Shown here in pieces: positions 24,973 through 34,300 of a stretch of DNA of 64,000 bases. Position 1 is the stretch's first letter, and every line of letters starts with the position of its first letter. The notes under the pieces were generated by a model. That model saw only the letters and a program-made list of their open reading frames with translations, made no database searches and was not told where the DNA came from. The position numbers were made by a program, and so were the translations under genes. This DNA is from CALCKU01 sp964654665 (GTDB lineage: Bacteria; Pseudomonadota; Alphaproteobacteria; Caulobacterales; Maricaulaceae), in the NCBI GenBank assembly GCA_964654665.1, contig CAZZKV010000011.1, positions 1 to 64,000 of the forward strand. The letters are read 5' to 3'.

Positions 24973-25632
24973 TTATTCGCGCCGTAAAATCAGCTCTGTT
25001 ACCGGATTGCCAGACCATTGTGCCATAAACCGTGTTTTGACGTCGTCTGGGTCATAGATAGTTTCAACCCAATCCATAAAGCTAATATCATTTTCGGCTG
25101 CATACTCCAGATAATCCTGAAAGAAGAAATCCAGCATACCGGTTTTACCTTGCCGCACATGGAGATATTTAAAAGACAATTGCTCTATCGCGGTCTCTAT
25201 GGGTTCGCCCCTTTTGAAATGTTTATATAAAACGCCCATAATGCCGGTGCGATCTGCCCCGGATTTACAATGCATCACGGCCGGATACTCTATGGTGTCA
25301 AATAATTCACGCGCGCCTCTAATCTTTTCAACCGTATGCACATCACGCGAATACATGCGATAATCGACCAAGGTAATGCCGTAATGCACGCAAGCTTCCT
25401 TTTCCAAAAGATAATAGCCCTTAGGCGATTCCCCGCGTAAATTGATAAGAGTCTTAATGCCCTTTTGTGCCAATTGCGCGATACGTTTCGGGGACGGTTG
25501 ATTTTCGCGGTACATATCCCCGCCAAGACTATGGTGATTAGTAAACCGGATTCGCAAAAACCCATGATCCCCCCACATAAGGTCGCGGTAAGCCTGTTTT
25601 CGATGTGCCTTGTTATTGAGGTCTAATGCCAT
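24973..25632 (-). CDS. Dual-specificity/tyrosine-phosphatase-like protein
   Basis: The 219-residue product has the CX5R active-site loop HCKSGADRTG (Cys122, Arg128) and an upstream general-acid region (DYRMYSRDVHT). The N-terminal word YRENQPSPKRIAQLAQKGIKT is typical of bacterial Dsp-type phosphatases that can also act on phosphoinositides or phospho-sugars. It lies on the opposite strand within the lipid A cluster, so a role in phosphate removal from envelope lipids is possible but unproven. Its start is separated from that of the DUF374 gene by 47 bases, a small divergent promoter space. Confidence 0.83.
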   Translation of the reverse strand: MALDLNNKAHRKQAYRDLMWGDHGFLRIRFTNHHSLGGDMYRENQPSPKRIAQLAQKGIKTLINLRGESPKGYYLLEKEACVHYGITLVDYRMYSRDVHTVEKIRGARELFDTIEYPAVMHCKSGADRTGIMGVLYKHFKRGEPIETAIEQLSFKYLHVRQGKTGMLDFFFQDYLEYAAENDISFMDWVETIYDPDDVKTRFMAQWSGNPVTELILRRE

Positions 25633-25679
25633 ATATCCTAAGCCTAAGTGGTTCGGCTTGCATAACAGGGAGAGGACTG

Positions 25680-26426
25680 GTGTTCAAACGCTTCATGCGG
25701 TCAAAAGCCGTTCAAATCGCCCTCGGCTGGCTCGTCGCAGCCTATATGGTTTTAGTCAAATATACAACGCGCTGGACAATAGAACGTCAAGATAAAGCCC
25801 AGCCAGTCATCGACAGCGGCAGCGGTCTGATTGCGCTGACGTGGCATTCCCGATTTATGATGCTCAATAGCGCGTGGAAAAAAGACTGGCAAATGCCCCA
25901 TGTTCTGATTTCACGGTCGCGCGACGGGGCTATTGTCGCCCATGCAACCCATTTTTTGGGCCTTAAAACCATTCGCGGGTCGGCTAAAAAAGCCGGGTCA
26001 CTTAAAGCAAAAGGCGGGGCTAAAGCCGGACATGATATTATCACAGCTTTAGAGAGCGGCGGTTGTATTGTTATCACACCGGACGGACCGCGCGGGCCGC
26101 GCCAAAGACTGGGCGATGGCCCGCTACGCCTCGCCCGTTTAACCGGCGTACCCATACAACCGTGCAGCTTTGCTGTAAAAAACCGCAAACAGCTCAAGAG
26201 TTGGGACCGATTTATTCTGCCTCTTCCCTTTGGCACCGGCCGTATCATTTGGGGTACACCTGTTACGGTGCCAGCAAATGCAGATGATCTTATGCTTGAA
26301 ACCCTACGTAAGCGCATAGAAACCGAGATGAATATTGATCTATCCTCGGCCGACCAAGTCTTAGGACATGAACCGATAGACCCCGCCCCTGAAAAAAGCA
26401 CATTGCAAAAAAGCACGCCGCTATGA
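25680..26426 (+). CDS. Lysophospholipid acyltransferase family protein (DUF374)
   Basis: The 248-residue product has the DUF374 words LTWHSRFM, ISRSRDGAIVAHATHFLG and VITPDGPRGPRQ, with a hydrophobic N-terminus that anchors it to the inner membrane. In alphaproteobacteria this gene sits just before waaA and is thought to modify lipid A or its precursor with a long acyl chain. The frame opens at 25626, which would overlap the divergent phosphatase start; GTG at 25680 with AGGGAGAGG upstream is preferred. Its stop overlaps the waaA start as ATGA. Confidence 0.87.
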   Translation: MFKRFMRSKAVQIALGWLVAAYMVLVKYTTRWTIERQDKAQPVIDSGSGLIALTWHSRFMMLNSAWKKDWQMPHVLISRSRDGAIVAHATHFLGLKTIRGSAKKAGSLKAKGGAKAGHDIITALESGGCIVITPDGPRGPRQRLGDGPLRLARLTGVPIQPCSFAVKNRKQLKSWDRFILPLPFGTGRIIWGTPVTVPANADDLMLETLRKRIETEMNIDLSSADQVLGHEPIDPAPEKSTLQKSTPL

Positions 26427-27700
26427 GTGAAACGGGTTTAATACGGGCCTATACGGGCTTAACAAAAGTGCTGGCCCCCTTATTGCCCTTTTGGCTGAAA
26501 CGCCGGGCACTGAAAGGAAAAGAAGATCCGGCCCGGCAAAGTGAACGGTTTGGCATTACAGCCCATGATCGCCCCGAAGGGCCGCTCTTTTGGATGCATG
26601 GGGCCAGTGTCGGCGAAACCATTATGCTGCTACCGGTTATGCGGTGCTTATTAGCCGAAGACCCAACAGCTCATGTCTTGATAACTAGCGGGACCGTAAC
26701 GTCAGCCGCTGTTCTGGCAGCGCAATTACCCAACCGTGCAATCCATCAATATGTGCCGCTGGACACACCAAAAGCCGCGGCTGCTTTTCTGGACTATTGG
26801 AAACCGGAACTCGCCATTTGGGCAGAGTCCGAAATATGGCCCAACCTTATAATGGCGACGCATTCGCGCAATATTCCTATGGCCTTGATCAACGCCCGCA
26901 TGAGTCAGGAGTCTATTGAAGGCTGGGCCAAACGTAAAAAATCGGCCCGAATACTCTTTGGTTATTTTGATGTCATTTTGGCTGGTGATGAAAAAACAGC
27001 CAATAGCCTAACATGGCTGCTAGGCCGGACTATCGAAGCCTCCGGCAATCTCAAAGATGCGGCCCCGCCCCTGCCGGTAAATGATAACGAACTAACCGCC
27101 TTAAAAAAATCAATCGGCCAGCGTCCCGTCTGGTGCGCGGCCAGTACACATAACGGCGAAGAGGCTCTTATTTTAAAAGCTTTTGATGAAGTAAAAACAA
27201 CCCATCCCCAAGCTTTACTCATCCTTGCCCCGCGCCACCCCGAACGCCGCAGCGCGATCACCCCATTATTGAAAGGCCGTACAATCGCTCTGCGCTCCGA
27301 TAAAAAAAAACCGACAGCAAAAACAGATATCTATCTCTTTGATACAATAGGAGAAATGGGATTGGCTTATCGCTTATCCGCAATCACATTTGTCGGCGGG
27401 TCTTTGGTAAAAGGGTTAAAGGGACATAACCCTTTGGAACCCGCACGGCTGGGCAATGCAATCCTCACAGGAACCTATATTGAAAGTTTTTCCGATAGTT
27501 ACATGTCTATGTTTGCATTTGACGCCGCACAGCGTATCTTAAACCCCAAGATGATCGGCTCTGTTATTTCAAATTTACTCGATGATACTGACACATTAAA
27601 GTCTTATCAGGCCCGGGCGCAGGATTTTGCATACGGCCGCGATGCAGTATTGGATTATGTTTGGAATACGCTTCAACCACTTATCAAATCTAACCGATAA
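26423..27700 (+). CDS. waaA: 3-deoxy-D-manno-octulosonic acid transferase
   Basis: The 425-residue product is a full GT30 Kdo transferase: N-terminal LFWMHGASVGETIMLLPV with the catalytic Glu, WAESEIWPNLI, LINARMSQES, then the C-terminal donor-binding words APRHPERR, TFVGGSL and GHNPLEPARLG. It adds Kdo to lipid IVA on the cytoplasmic face of the inner membrane. The start overlaps the acyltransferase stop by 4 bases, and lpxK follows 9 bases downstream. Confidence 0.94.
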   Translation: MSETGLIRAYTGLTKVLAPLLPFWLKRRALKGKEDPARQSERFGITAHDRPEGPLFWMHGASVGETIMLLPVMRCLLAEDPTAHVLITSGTVTSAAVLAAQLPNRAIHQYVPLDTPKAAAAFLDYWKPELAIWAESEIWPNLIMATHSRNIPMALINARMSQESIEGWAKRKKSARILFGYFDVILAGDEKTANSLTWLLGRTIEASGNLKDAAPPLPVNDNELTALKKSIGQRPVWCAASTHNGEEALILKAFDEVKTTHPQALLILAPRHPERRSAITPLLKGRTIALRSDKKKPTAKTDIYLFDTIGEMGLAYRLSAITFVGGSLVKGLKGHNPLEPARLGNAILTGTYIESFSDSYMSMFAFDAAQRILNPKMIGSVISNLLDDTDTLKSYQARAQDFAYGRDAVLDYVWNTLQPLIKSNR

Positions 27701-27708
27701 GGTTTATC

Positions 27709-28713
27709 ATGCGCCCGCCTGAATTTTGGAATATTAAAGAGGGCCGAGACAGTGCGCCAATGATCCGCCTTTTACTCACCCCTATAAGCTGGGTTTACGG
27801 ATGGGCGGCAGCCCGGCGGATCAAAACGACAGACAGCTATGACCCGGGTTTGCCTGTTATTTGCGTCGGCAATGCCACGCTTGGCGGTACAGGAAAAACA
27901 CCTGTTGCAATTTACTTGCTTAAAAGCTTTCGCCGCCTTGGTATTAATGCGGTAGGCCTAACCCGCGGATATGGCGGTCAAGAAAAGGGCCCGATGCCGG
28001 TCCATGAGCGCCATACGGCGGCCGATGTGGGTGATGAACCCTTATTGCTTGCCCGCCATGGCCCTGTCTGGGTCGCCGAAGGACGCGATGACGGTGCCCG
28101 CGCAGCCCGCAGCCATGGGGCCTCTGTCATCATCATGGATGATGGCCATCAAAACCCGCAACTTGAAAAAACCCTGTCTCTGCTGGTTGTCGATGCCGAA
28201 ACAGGCTTTGGCAATGGTGCCGTTTTCCCTGCTGGTCCGCTGCGCGAAAAACTCGGAGCGGCCCTAGTACGCGCTGATGCAATTATCCTGATGAAACCAA
28301 CCCCCGATTATGAAATTGATGAAGTTTTAACAGAGCAACTTTCCAGTAAAGTCGTCATTCCAGCCTATCTGGCCCCGGCTGCCGCCCCGCCCAAAGGTAA
28401 ATTATATGCTTTTGCTGGCATTGGCCGCCCGAATAAATTCTTTGATGCGCTGCGTCGCCACGGCGCTGATATTGTCGAAGAAGTGCCCTATGCTGACCAT
28501 TATAAATATAAGGATGCCGATATTGAAAATCTTTTCCTTTTGGCCAGTGAATATGACGCCAGCCTTATCACGACAGAGAAAGATTATGTCCGCCTACCCC
28601 AAGGCTATCGGCGCGGTGTCCATAGTTGGCCCGTCTCTGTTGTTTTCGAGGATGAGTTGACAATGCGCCGTCTTTTGCATCCAATTATATCGCAGGTAAA
28701 GCCGCGTGTCTAA
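27709..28713 (+). CDS. lpxK: Tetraacyldisaccharide 4'-kinase
   Basis: The 334-residue product opens with RPPEFWNIKEGR and one membrane helix, then the P-loop CVGNATLGGTGKTPVAIYLL, LTRGYGGQ, DVGDEPLLLA, IIMDDGHQNPQ and TTEKDYVRL, all LpxK hallmarks. It phosphorylates the 4' position of the lipid A disaccharide. AAGG precedes the ATG by a few bases. The next gene overlaps its 3' end by 8 bases. Confidence 0.95.
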   Translation: MRPPEFWNIKEGRDSAPMIRLLLTPISWVYGWAAARRIKTTDSYDPGLPVICVGNATLGGTGKTPVAIYLLKSFRRLGINAVGLTRGYGGQEKGPMPVHERHTAADVGDEPLLLARHGPVWVAEGRDDGARAARSHGASVIIMDDGHQNPQLEKTLSLLVVDAETGFGNGAVFPAGPLREKLGAALVRADAIILMKPTPDYEIDEVLTEQLSSKVVIPAYLAPAAAPPKGKLYAFAGIGRPNKFFDALRRHGADIVEEVPYADHYKYKDADIENLFLLASEYDASLITTEKDYVRLPQGYRRGVHSWPVSVVFEDELTMRRLLHPIISQVKPRV

Positions 28714-29605
28714 ATTGGATAATCCATCATTGGGTCAAAAAATTCTCTGGCGTATAGAAGCTATCGCTTATGATATTTTGCGCGGTATCCTATCTATATT
28801 CCCTTTTTCATGGATATCGGCTTTTGGCGGAAAACTCTTGCAACTCATCGGGCCGCTGACAAGTAAACATCATATCGCTAAGCGTGGCCTTCAAATCGCT
28901 TTCCCAAAGATGGAGGACAGGGCATTACGCCGCTTGCTGTCGGCGCAATGGAATAATACGGGCCGAACTTTGGCAGAATTTCCATTAACGCATCGCTTAA
29001 AGCCTTTTGAAGGATCGAGAATTACGATAACCGGCTTGGAAATATTCAAAGCCCATGCCCCGGCCGTGATCATCACAGGTCATTTTGCCAATTGGGAAGT
29101 CATGGCGGCAGTTCTAACCCAATCGGGACTGCCTGTGCGCATCACATATCGTAAGATTAATAACCCCTATATGAATAATCGTGTCCGGCAGCAGAGAGAA
29201 AAATACGGTACGCAATATCTTGTGCAAAAATCAGGGACACGCGGAGCACGCGAATTAATCAGCGCTTTGCAATCGGGTGAGAGCGTGGCTTTGCTCGGAG
29301 ACCAGAAATTTAACACCGGTTTATCTCTGCCCTTTTTTGGGCAAGACGCTATGACAGCACCGGGCGCGGTGCGCCTAGCGCTAAAAACGGGACGCCCACT
29401 TTTACCTATGGCCGTCACGCGGCAGGGCGCCAATTTCACCGTCACATTTTATGACCCGATAGAAATTGAACCCAGCGGACACCGGGAACGGGACACCGAA
29501 AACGGGGTTAAAAAAATTATCGCCTTTACCGAAGATCGCATAAAAGAACACCCAGAACAATGGTTCTGGGTGCACCGGCGTTGGCCCAAAAACCTATATC
29601 AATAG
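28706..29605 (+). CDS. LpxL/HtrB-type lipid A acyltransferase
   Basis: The 299-residue product has the HX4E catalytic motif in TGHFANWE (His126, Glu131), the later words LLGDQKFNTG and PFFGQDAMTAPGAVRLA, and an ending WFWVHRRWP typical of late acyltransferases. It adds a secondary acyl chain to lipid A. Start is GTG, overlapping lpxK. It closes the lipid A cluster and converges on the giant gene across a 28-base space that holds a hairpin. Confidence 0.9.
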   Translation: MSKLDNPSLGQKILWRIEAIAYDILRGILSIFPFSWISAFGGKLLQLIGPLTSKHHIAKRGLQIAFPKMEDRALRRLLSAQWNNTGRTLAEFPLTHRLKPFEGSRITITGLEIFKAHAPAVIITGHFANWEVMAAVLTQSGLPVRITYRKINNPYMNNRVRQQREKYGTQYLVQKSGTRGARELISALQSGESVALLGDQKFNTGLSLPFFGQDAMTAPGAVRLALKTGRPLLPMAVTRQGANFTVTFYDPIEIEPSGHRERDTENGVKKIIAFTEDRIKEHPEQWFWVHRRWPKNLYQ

Positions 29606-29627
29606 GCTGGACAACTTATGTCCAGCC
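29605..29627. terminator. Bidirectional hairpin between lpxL-type gene and the giant gene
   Basis: A 9-bp perfect stem GGCTGGACA/TGTCCAGCC with a 5-base loop fills the space between two convergent stop codons. There is no long T-run, so strength is uncertain, but the position suits a shared terminator. Confidence 0.6.
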
Positions 29628-29633
29628 TTAGGC

Positions 29634-31218
29634 TCAACCAACCAAAGCTCTGATAAGCGCTGTGTCGCCCAGTTTTATACTCCGGGCTTCATTCGTCAAA
29701 GTTTCACTGAGCAATGCACCACGCATAACCATATCGCCTGTTTGAATCACCGTCCCCGTTCGCAAGTCAATCTGAACCGGAATTTGGACCGTTTGGCCAT
29801 TATCCAATACGGCCCGAATGTCTATATCCAACACTGTCTGATCCAGCGGCCGGTCAATATAAATCATATGATCTTGCATTACAGCCCAGGTCGGCAAAGC
29901 CTGCCCATTCTTCTGATCCACGGCCCAAGATTGAACACCCGTATCGCAAAAATGCTGTAAGCTTGACCCTAATTGCACGGTAATATCGTGATCGCCAGCA
30001 ATAGCCTCGACAACAATATAGGCACAGTCATGATCCATATCGGGAATGTGAACGGCAACCATACCGCCCCGGAAATTTGCATCTCCATACCGTGCTCCGC
30101 CTATATCGCCCGCGGTCAGAGTATTTTCGGCAAACCAGATTTTTAAGTCCGGCGCAGCCGCATTCATCCATTGATACGGGTCGGCTCCAGACGCCGGAGT
30201 ATCAAAAACGGATAATAAAGCCTTGGACTTAATATCAACGGTTTCCGGTTCAACAAAAAAGACCAATCCAGCAACAAAGCTTTCAACAGCTTGGCCCGCT
30301 GCATTCCCGAAGACATCGCGCTGCACTGCAAAAATATCTCCGCTTGGCTGCGGTGTTTGGGAGATAGCCATAAAGACACCATTGGCCTCAACAGTAACCG
30401 TATCCGTCGACCCATCCGGGAAGGTAACAGTAATCACCGCTCCGGGCTCGCCTATACCGGTAACAATGAGGTTACCATTCTCCGCTTCGCGCGGCCTGTC
30501 CAATACGGGTTCATCTATAACGGGCGTAACGTCGATCGTAACCGAAGCTGCATTGGTACCACCATCACTATCGGTCACCGTATATCCGAAAGCGAAAACA
30601 CCGTTAAAGTTTCGAGCCGGTTCAAAGACTAAATTACCATCAGCCGATAATGTAACCTGCCCTTCAGGCACATCTAACGGAACGTCAAATTCAATTAAGG
30701 TCCCGTCCGGCAATGCCGCAACATCAATTGTTAGGCTATCACCATCCGGGTCGCTGTCATTGTCCAGAATATTTTGGCTAAAGAGGGTATCTTCTGGTGT
30801 CACAAAATTATCATTTTCAGCGACAGGCGACGGATTGCTAACCGCGTAAATCACGCTCGTCTCGGCCGTTTCGCCAAACGGGTCCTGCGCAGTGATTACC
30901 GCCGTATAGAGCCCGTCGCCATTCGGTCCGCCTTGAGAGGCATCACCGTTAGGCGTGCCCGTGATAATACCACTAATCGGATCAATTATAAGCCCTGGCG
31001 GCAGCCCCTCGGCTGCATAAGTCAGCACATCACCATCATCATCGACAAATAACGCGCCCACATCAACCGGATCACTTAACCGGTTATCCTCCCCGTTCTG
31101 GATAGGAATAACCCGGGCCATATCCGGCTGTGTCTGTTCGGGGTCTTGTGGATCAACCACGCGCGGCGCATCATTCACACCCGTCACCTCATAGCGCACA
31201 ACCGCCCTATCCGTGCCC
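29634..31218 (-). CDS. C-terminal part of the giant LEPR-XLL repeat protein (same gene as 31319-40515)
   Basis: This is the 3' end of the giant gene after the assembly gap, 527 residues to the stop. It contains the last part of a cadherin-like repeat (RYEVTGVNDAP), one putative Ig-like domain (GLPPGLIIDPISGIITGTP), another cadherin-like domain (DEDG-type words such as NILDNDSDPDGDSLTID) and a 60-residue Ig-like stretch (TGIGEPGAVITVTFPDGS). The last 215 residues or so differ from all other parts, have two cysteines, and include WMNAAAPDLKIWFAENTL. There are no RTX nonapeptides (GGxGxD) at the C-terminus. A frame upstream of the gap seems to begin a separate protein, but that is an artefact of the 100-N filler. 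Confidence 0.85.
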
Positions 31219-31373
31219 NNNNNNNNNNNNNNNNNNNNNNNNNNNNNNNNNNNNNNNNNNNNNNNNNNNNNNNNNNNNNNNNNNNNNNNNNNNNNNNNNN
31301 NNNNNNNNNNNNNNNNNNGCAACATCAACAACAGGCGCAGGATTGGTGATCGTGTAAACAACATTCGTGGTGA
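31164..31373 (-). repeat. Second copy of a 713-base direct repeat, mostly lost in the gap
   Basis: 31164-31218 equals 31672-31726, and 31319-31373 equals 32330-32384; each match is 55 bases and then breaks. These are the edges of a repeat copy whose middle is replaced by N. Confidence 0.85.
31219..31318. other. Assembly gap (100 N)
   Basis: A filler of exactly 100 N, so the true length is unknown. The 55 bases on each side equal the two ends of the intact repeat at 31672-32384. The likely missing piece is a copy of 31727-32329, 603 bases, which also brings the two halves of the giant gene into one frame. Confidence 0.97.
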
Positions 31374-34300
31374 AGCGTGCGCCATTGCCATCATCAGCCG
31401 TAACCGCAATAGTGTAAACACCGTCGCCATTCGGTCCGCCTTGAGAGGCATCGCTATCGGGCGTGCCGCTGATCACCTGACCATCAAAGACAAGGCCCGG
31501 CGGCAGCGCCGCTGTGTCAAGGCTCAGCGTCAACACATCGGAACTGTCAGGGTCCCCAAAGAAAGGTGTTAAGTCAAAATCCGTCACCGGGCTGGCGTCA
31601 TCACCGCTCTGGGCCGGAATATAGGCCTGATCATCGGCTGGCGGGTTAACATCCCCCGGCACACGCGGCACCGGCGCATCATTCACACCCGTCACCTCAT
31701 AGCGCACAACCGCCCTATCCGTGCCCCCATCACCGTCATCAATCTGATAGACAATGCTGGTGCTCCGGCTCTCGCCCACAGCCAGATCCTCAAACTCTCC
31801 GTTCGGGTCAAAGCTGGCAGATCCATCGGCATTCACAATAAACAGACCGCCACTGGATCCGGCAACCGCGCTGCCCACTCCCGTGCCATCCGCCAGTCCC
31901 GCCAGTGCGGCTGTATCATCACCGCTCGCAATACGGCTCACCGCCAGAGCATCACCGTCAGGGTCGCTATCAACATCCAGACCGTTATCGGCAAAAATAT
32001 CCACAGAGACAATCCTGTCTTCATCACCCGTAAGATTATCATCCTGGGCAAGCGGAGCCGGATTGCTAATCGTGAGAACCACCCTATCCGTAACACGCCC
32101 GCCCTGACCGTCATCACCCGTCACAATAATCGGGTAAACCCCGTCGCTGTCAGGGCCAAATTGGCTGGCGCGGGGGTCAACCGTGCCGCTGATAATCCCC
32201 GTCACAGGGTCAATCGACAGACCCGCAGGCAGACCCGCCGCACTATAAACCAGAGTATCACCATCAGGATCCGATAGCATCGGCGTTAAGCTCACAACCT
32301 CACCATCAACCGCCATCCGGGGACCAAGCGCAACATCAACAACAGGCGCAGGATTGGTGATCGTGTAAACAACATTCGTGGTGATAGTCTCCCCGCTTGG
32401 GTCTGCCGCTGTAACCATTACAGTATAAATGCCATCATTGGCAGGCCCGCCCTGAGACGCATCGGCGTCCGGTGTGCCTGTGATCAATCCCGTATCCCGA
32501 TCAATCATCAATCCATTCGGCAAACCGCTAGCGATGAACGTAAGATCGTCACCATCAACATCGCTAAATGCAAGGCTTGTATCAAAAGGCGTTTGGTCAG
32601 CACCGTCCGTGCCTGACTGGGGGGTCAGCATAGCAATAACAAGCGGAAGGTCATTCACCCCTTGCACTGTAATCGAGACTGTCGCCATATCGGTACCGTC
32701 AATGCCGTCGCTGATCTGGTATGTAAAACTATCTGTTGCCGTTTCGCCGACAGCCAAATTATCAAATTGGCCATTAGTGTTATAACTATAGCTGCCATCA
32801 GCATTGATGATCAGAATGGCGCCGCTGGGTAATGTGATCGGATCGCCGGATATAATGGCTGTGCCATTAACCTGCGTAACCATAATCATATCGCCGTCAG
32901 GGTCAGAATCGATACCATTACCCATGACTGCATCATTGTCATTATCATTGAAAACATTTTCAGCAATTGTGGTGTTTTCACCCGCTTGCTCAAAATCGTC
33001 ATTGGCGACCGGGGCTAGATTTTCACCGGAAATATTGATAGAGACAGTGGCTTGGGAAATACCGCCATTTCCATCCGAAATTTCATAGGTAAAACTATCC
33101 ATTCCGCTATCGCCCGGATTGAGACTATCAAATTGGCCATTTGGATCATAATCATAAGACCCATCGGCATTCACCGTTAAAAGCGCGCCACTTGGGAGCG
33201 TAATTTCTGTCCCATCCATTAAAGCGGCACCATTGACACGGCTGATGGTTAGCATATCCATTTCCACGTCACTATCCAAGCCATCAAGCGCGTCATTATC
33301 CGTAATTGCATTACCGGATAGCATGCCGGTTTCGCCTATGGTTGCAGCGTTATTCTGAGCCATAGGGTCATCATTGACGCCGTTAACCGTAAAGGTCGCA
33401 ATGGCCGTATCTGTGCCGCCATTGCCATCATCAATCTGATAGACAATACTGGTGGTCCGGCTCTCGCCCGCTTGCAAATCTTCAAATTCACCATTGGGAT
33501 CGAAATCAAGCGAACCATCAGCGTTCACGGTGACAAGGCCACCTGCCGAGCCAGCAACCATCGTTGCAACCCCGGTTCCGTCACTCAATGCAGAAAGAGC
33601 GGCTTCATTCATACCGGTGGCAACCCGGGTAACGGTAAGCGGGTCATCGTCCGGATCGATATCGTTTTGCAGCAATCCATCTGTTGCCGATATCGTGGTA
33701 AGGGGGGTATTCTCATCCGTTTCATAAAGAGTAGCGGTACTTAATGACGCCGTTGTGTAGCCAATGGGGCCAATCACGACACCAAATGGATTGCCGTTAC
33801 CCCCAGATACTTCTGTGTGAGTCACGACAACATCTCCGATCTGGAGGTTACCCGCATCAATCGTGAGAACACCATTGGTTTCCGCCCCGGCAGAACCTGG
33901 AAGGGCTTCAACAGTATTTGTAACCTCGTTAAAAACAAGTCCGCCCACTGTTGATCCGTCTGCGAGTGTAAAAGTCACCATGTCTGTGATGTCGTTACCA
34001 TTGATGTCTAGCACCTGAATGCCAATGTCTTCGTTGCCATCAACATTGTTATTGTTGAAGGCCATTGTGATATCGACCTGCTCTACCGGCTCGGAAAAAT
34101 TGATGTTGTAAGTTGATGCTGGAACGGCTGGATTGCGGCCAATGCCGATACCGAGCGCCCCGTCATTCATAAGCGGTTCGCCGGTTTCACTGGTCACGGT
34201 AATCGTCGTGCCATTCGCACCCGTCGCCGTCGCCGTTCCACCTGTCAGACCGCTGGATAGATCACCGCCACTGACAGATTCACTTGTCCCCGGCACAGTC

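Noticed and set aside
31207..31451. Apparent start of a separate protein just upstream of the gap in the giant gene
   Set aside because: The Met and its first 40 codons are in a wrong frame and continue only through the N filler. The frame change is explained by the arbitrary gap length.
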